From Phycisphaerales bacterium UBA1910 (GTDB lineage Bacteria; Planctomycetota; Phycisphaerae; Phycisphaerales; UBA1924): 16,414 bases of DNA. Location: contig DDGE01000010.1 of the NCBI GenBank assembly GCA_002337545.1, forward strand, positions 2,536 through 18,949, read 5' to 3'. Positions 15,000-16,414 of the stretch are shown here, in pieces. The position numbers and the translations under genes are program-made. Below the pieces are notes generated by a model. It was not told the DNA's origin. It saw only the letters and a list, made by a program, of their open reading frames with translations, and did not search any database. Numbering within the stretch: position 1 is the stretch's first letter; each line of letters starts with the position of its first letter.

Positions 15000-15944
15000 A
15001 TGGATACCCGACTCACCAAAATCGCAATCTGCGCAGGCATCACCCTGTCTTCAACGCTCGCCATCGCGGGTCCTATCTATCAATACGACTTTGAGACCTC
15101 ACATGGCGATGAGGCAGGGGTCTGGTCCAATACCACACGCGGGAACCTGGGCGGACCCTACACCCGTTTTCTCGGGAGATTCAACAACCAGTCCGTATCC
15201 ATGCGATTGAACGCAAACACGACCAACACCGCAGGGCTCGGCAACGGCAACGGCGACAGCGGCGGCGATAACGGGGATCAGGGGGATGGCGGTCCACGCC
15301 CCTTCAATCTCGCATCGAGGCCAGTCAACAGCGATCGACGCCTTCTCCCATATCCAGACGAGGCCGGAGGCGGATCCAACCCGCCGATCGGTTCTGGCGT
15401 CTTCGATAACGACGGCCCGAGTCTCGATCTCGGCGGCGCTGTCAACGGTGGGGGCTCAAACGGAGGTGAACCCCCGAGCGACGAACCGCTGTTCACGCAG
15501 GGCACCTACGCACTCACATTTGATCTCATGCTCTTCGATTCATGGGACGCGGGCTACGAGGGCTACGGCCCAGACAGCTTCCGTGTGGATATCAACGGCG
15601 AAACAGTCTTCGATGAGTTGCTGGAGATCCATTGGCTCCCCAACAACTTCCGCATGCCAGATGAGCTGCCAACCCAAAACGCCTACAACCAGGCTTGGCA
15701 GGACCAGATCTACCGGGACATCACGATCCACTTTGAGATCGCCGATGCAACGGACCATTTCGATTTCGAGTTCATCGGATCCCTGAATCAGTCAATGAAC
15801 GACGAATCATGGGGGATCGACAACATCCGTATCGACGCGATTGACCCGGTTGCACCGCTGTCTGTCCCATCGGTCCCAACCCCGGCGTCCATCACCCTTC
15901 TGGGAGCGGGACTCGGGCTGATGGGCTCGAAGCGCAGACGCTGA
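15000..15944 (+). CDS. secreted PEP-CTERM sorting-domain protein
   Basis: This is a 314-residue protein. GAGGA lies 6 nt before the ATG. The signal peptide ends at about residue 23 (TLAIA-G). Segments FLGRFNNQSVSMRL (57-70), TYALTFDLMLFDSWD (169-183), GPDSFRVDINGETVFDEL (190-207) and the final SWGIDNIRID strand (270-279) belong to a jelly-roll-like domain that I know from PEP-CTERM proteins with the '...FDL..iDSWDG.GpD.F.v.v.G' pattern. About 90 Gly/Asn/Asp/Ser/Pro-rich residues (75-163) are inserted in one loop of it. The C-terminus (292-314) has the sorting layout: VPTPAS, a hydrophobic helix LLGAGLGLMG, then KRRR. It is therefore probably exported and processed at the envelope by an exosortase-type system. 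It converges with the desaturase gene without any gap. Confidence 0.85.
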   Translation: MDTRLTKIAICAGITLSSTLAIAGPIYQYDFETSHGDEAGVWSNTTRGNLGGPYTRFLGRFNNQSVSMRLNANTTNTAGLGNGNGDSGGDNGDQGDGGPRPFNLASRPVNSDRRLLPYPDEAGGGSNPPIGSGVFDNDGPSLDLGGAVNGGGSNGGEPPSDEPLFTQGTYALTFDLMLFDSWDAGYEGYGPDSFRVDINGETVFDELLEIHWLPNNFRMPDELPTQNAYNQAWQDQIYRDITIHFEIADATDHFDFEFIGSLNQSMNDESWGIDNIRIDAIDPVAPLSVPSVPTPASITLLGAGLGLMGSKRRR

Positions 15945-16414
15945 TCAAGAAGCCGAACGCTTCGCAGCGACACGGGCCGGTGACGGCACACGCACATCCC
16001 AGACGATACCGAACCAGCTCAGAGCGCGGATGATCATGTAGCTGATATCGACTTGCCACCAGCGCAAGCCGTGGCGTGCGCTCGTCGGGAAGGCGTGGTG
16101 GTTGTTGTGCCAACCCTCACCGAGTCCGAGCACGCCGAAGATCGGGTTGTTCCGGCTCTCATCGTGGCTGTTGAATGGACGCGATCCCCAGATGTGACAC
16201 ACAGAGTTGATGCTCCATGTCACATGGTGAACGAAGAACACGCGCACGAGCCCGCCCCAGATAAATCCAAGCAGGGCCCCCGTCCAGGTCATTGTGATCA
16301 AGCCACCAATGATCGCAGGGATCAGCAACCCCAACAACGCCCACAACGGGAATAGAGCGCTCATCGTCGTGATCAGTCGATCCTTTTTCAGATCGACGAC
16401 ATACTTCTGCAAGG
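15945..16414 (-). CDS. fatty acid desaturase, C-terminal part (runs off the window)
   Basis: About 156 codons of the 3' end are present; the first frame codon in the window is a TTG preceded by an open frame, so the true start lies beyond 16414. Two hydrophobic segments (FPLWALLGLLIPAIIGGLI and TGALLGFIWGGLVRVFFV) precede HHVTWSINSVCHIWG and the last histidine box GWHNNHHAFP, with GLRWWQVDISYMIIRALSWFG after it. This is the typical end of membrane-bound acyl-CoA/acyl-lipid delta-9 desaturases, di-iron enzymes that introduce a double bond into saturated acyl chains. The upstream histidine boxes are outside the window. The tail VPSPARVAAKRSAS is basic and probably cytoplasmic. Confidence 0.9.
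   Translation of the reverse strand, partial: LQKYVVDLKKDRLITTMSALFPLWALLGLLIPAIIGGLITMTWTGALLGFIWGGLVRVFFVHHVTWSINSVCHIWGSRPFNSHDESRNNPIFGVLGLGEGWHNNHHAFPTSARHGLRWWQVDISYMIIRALSWFGIVWDVRVPSPARVAAKRSAS

Noticed and set aside
1..16414. tRNA, rRNA or CRISPR array anywhere in the window
   Set aside because: No cloverleaf-like segment with a GTTCRA-type T-arm, no rRNA-like sequence and no regularly spaced identical repeats were seen by eye.

Overview
The window looks like ordinary chromosome from a planctomycete of the class Phycisphaerae (order Phycisphaerales). This rests on: a secreted protein ending in the 'GC-type' dockerin-like module (CPADLNGDG...FFD, terminal GC) that is typical of that group; a PEP-CTERM-type sorting tail; lipoprotein peptidases; a menaquinone-type UbiE/MenG; moderately high GC with a G/C-rich third codon position; and many secreted or membrane proteins without recognisable function. 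No taxonomic search was possible.

Layout, left to right. (1) 1-2080: the tail of a possible upstream gene, a hairpin, two small membrane-anchored hypotheticals facing each other, then a DUF4332 helix-hairpin-helix protein followed by a strong hairpin terminator. (2) 2091-4987: an M19 dipeptidase convergent with an M48 metalloprotease lipoprotein, which is divergent from ubiE/menG. (3) 4988-6090: a hairpin-rich leader and a free-standing B12-binding-fold protein that lacks the cobalamin-ligating histidine and carries a Lys/Ala tail, closed by a very strong terminator. (4) 6149-9299: a sigma-70 (ECF-like) factor, a translationally coupled putative membrane anti-sigma factor and a 550-residue exported protein, probably one operon with an inverted repeat just upstream of its -10. 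(5) 9311-10984: a two-gene leftward operon for a secreted DUF2202 ferritin-like protein and an M28 peptidase lipoprotein. (6) 11103-14749: the most unusual part. A complete bipA/typA GTPase gene is preceded on the left by a ~240-bp near-identical copy of its own 3' end, and the two copies bracket exactly one gene, a secreted FG-GAP/dockerin-like protein. (7) 15000-16414: a PEP-CTERM protein with a low-complexity insertion, convergent with the 3' part of a fatty-acid desaturase that runs off the right edge.

Most gene functions are housekeeping (menaquinone methylation, ribosome-associated GTPase, lipid desaturation) or cell-envelope functions (secreted peptidases, lipoproteins, sorted surface proteins). 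The best candidates for something not previously described are the direct-repeat-bracketed single-gene cassette at bipA, whose loss by recombination would exchange the BipA C-terminal tail; the histidine-less B12-fold protein with its structured leader; and the sigma/anti-sigma/exported-protein operon. A general pattern also stands out: five convergent gene pairs are separated by only 0-11 nt, two of them sharing a fused TGATCA stop-stop site.
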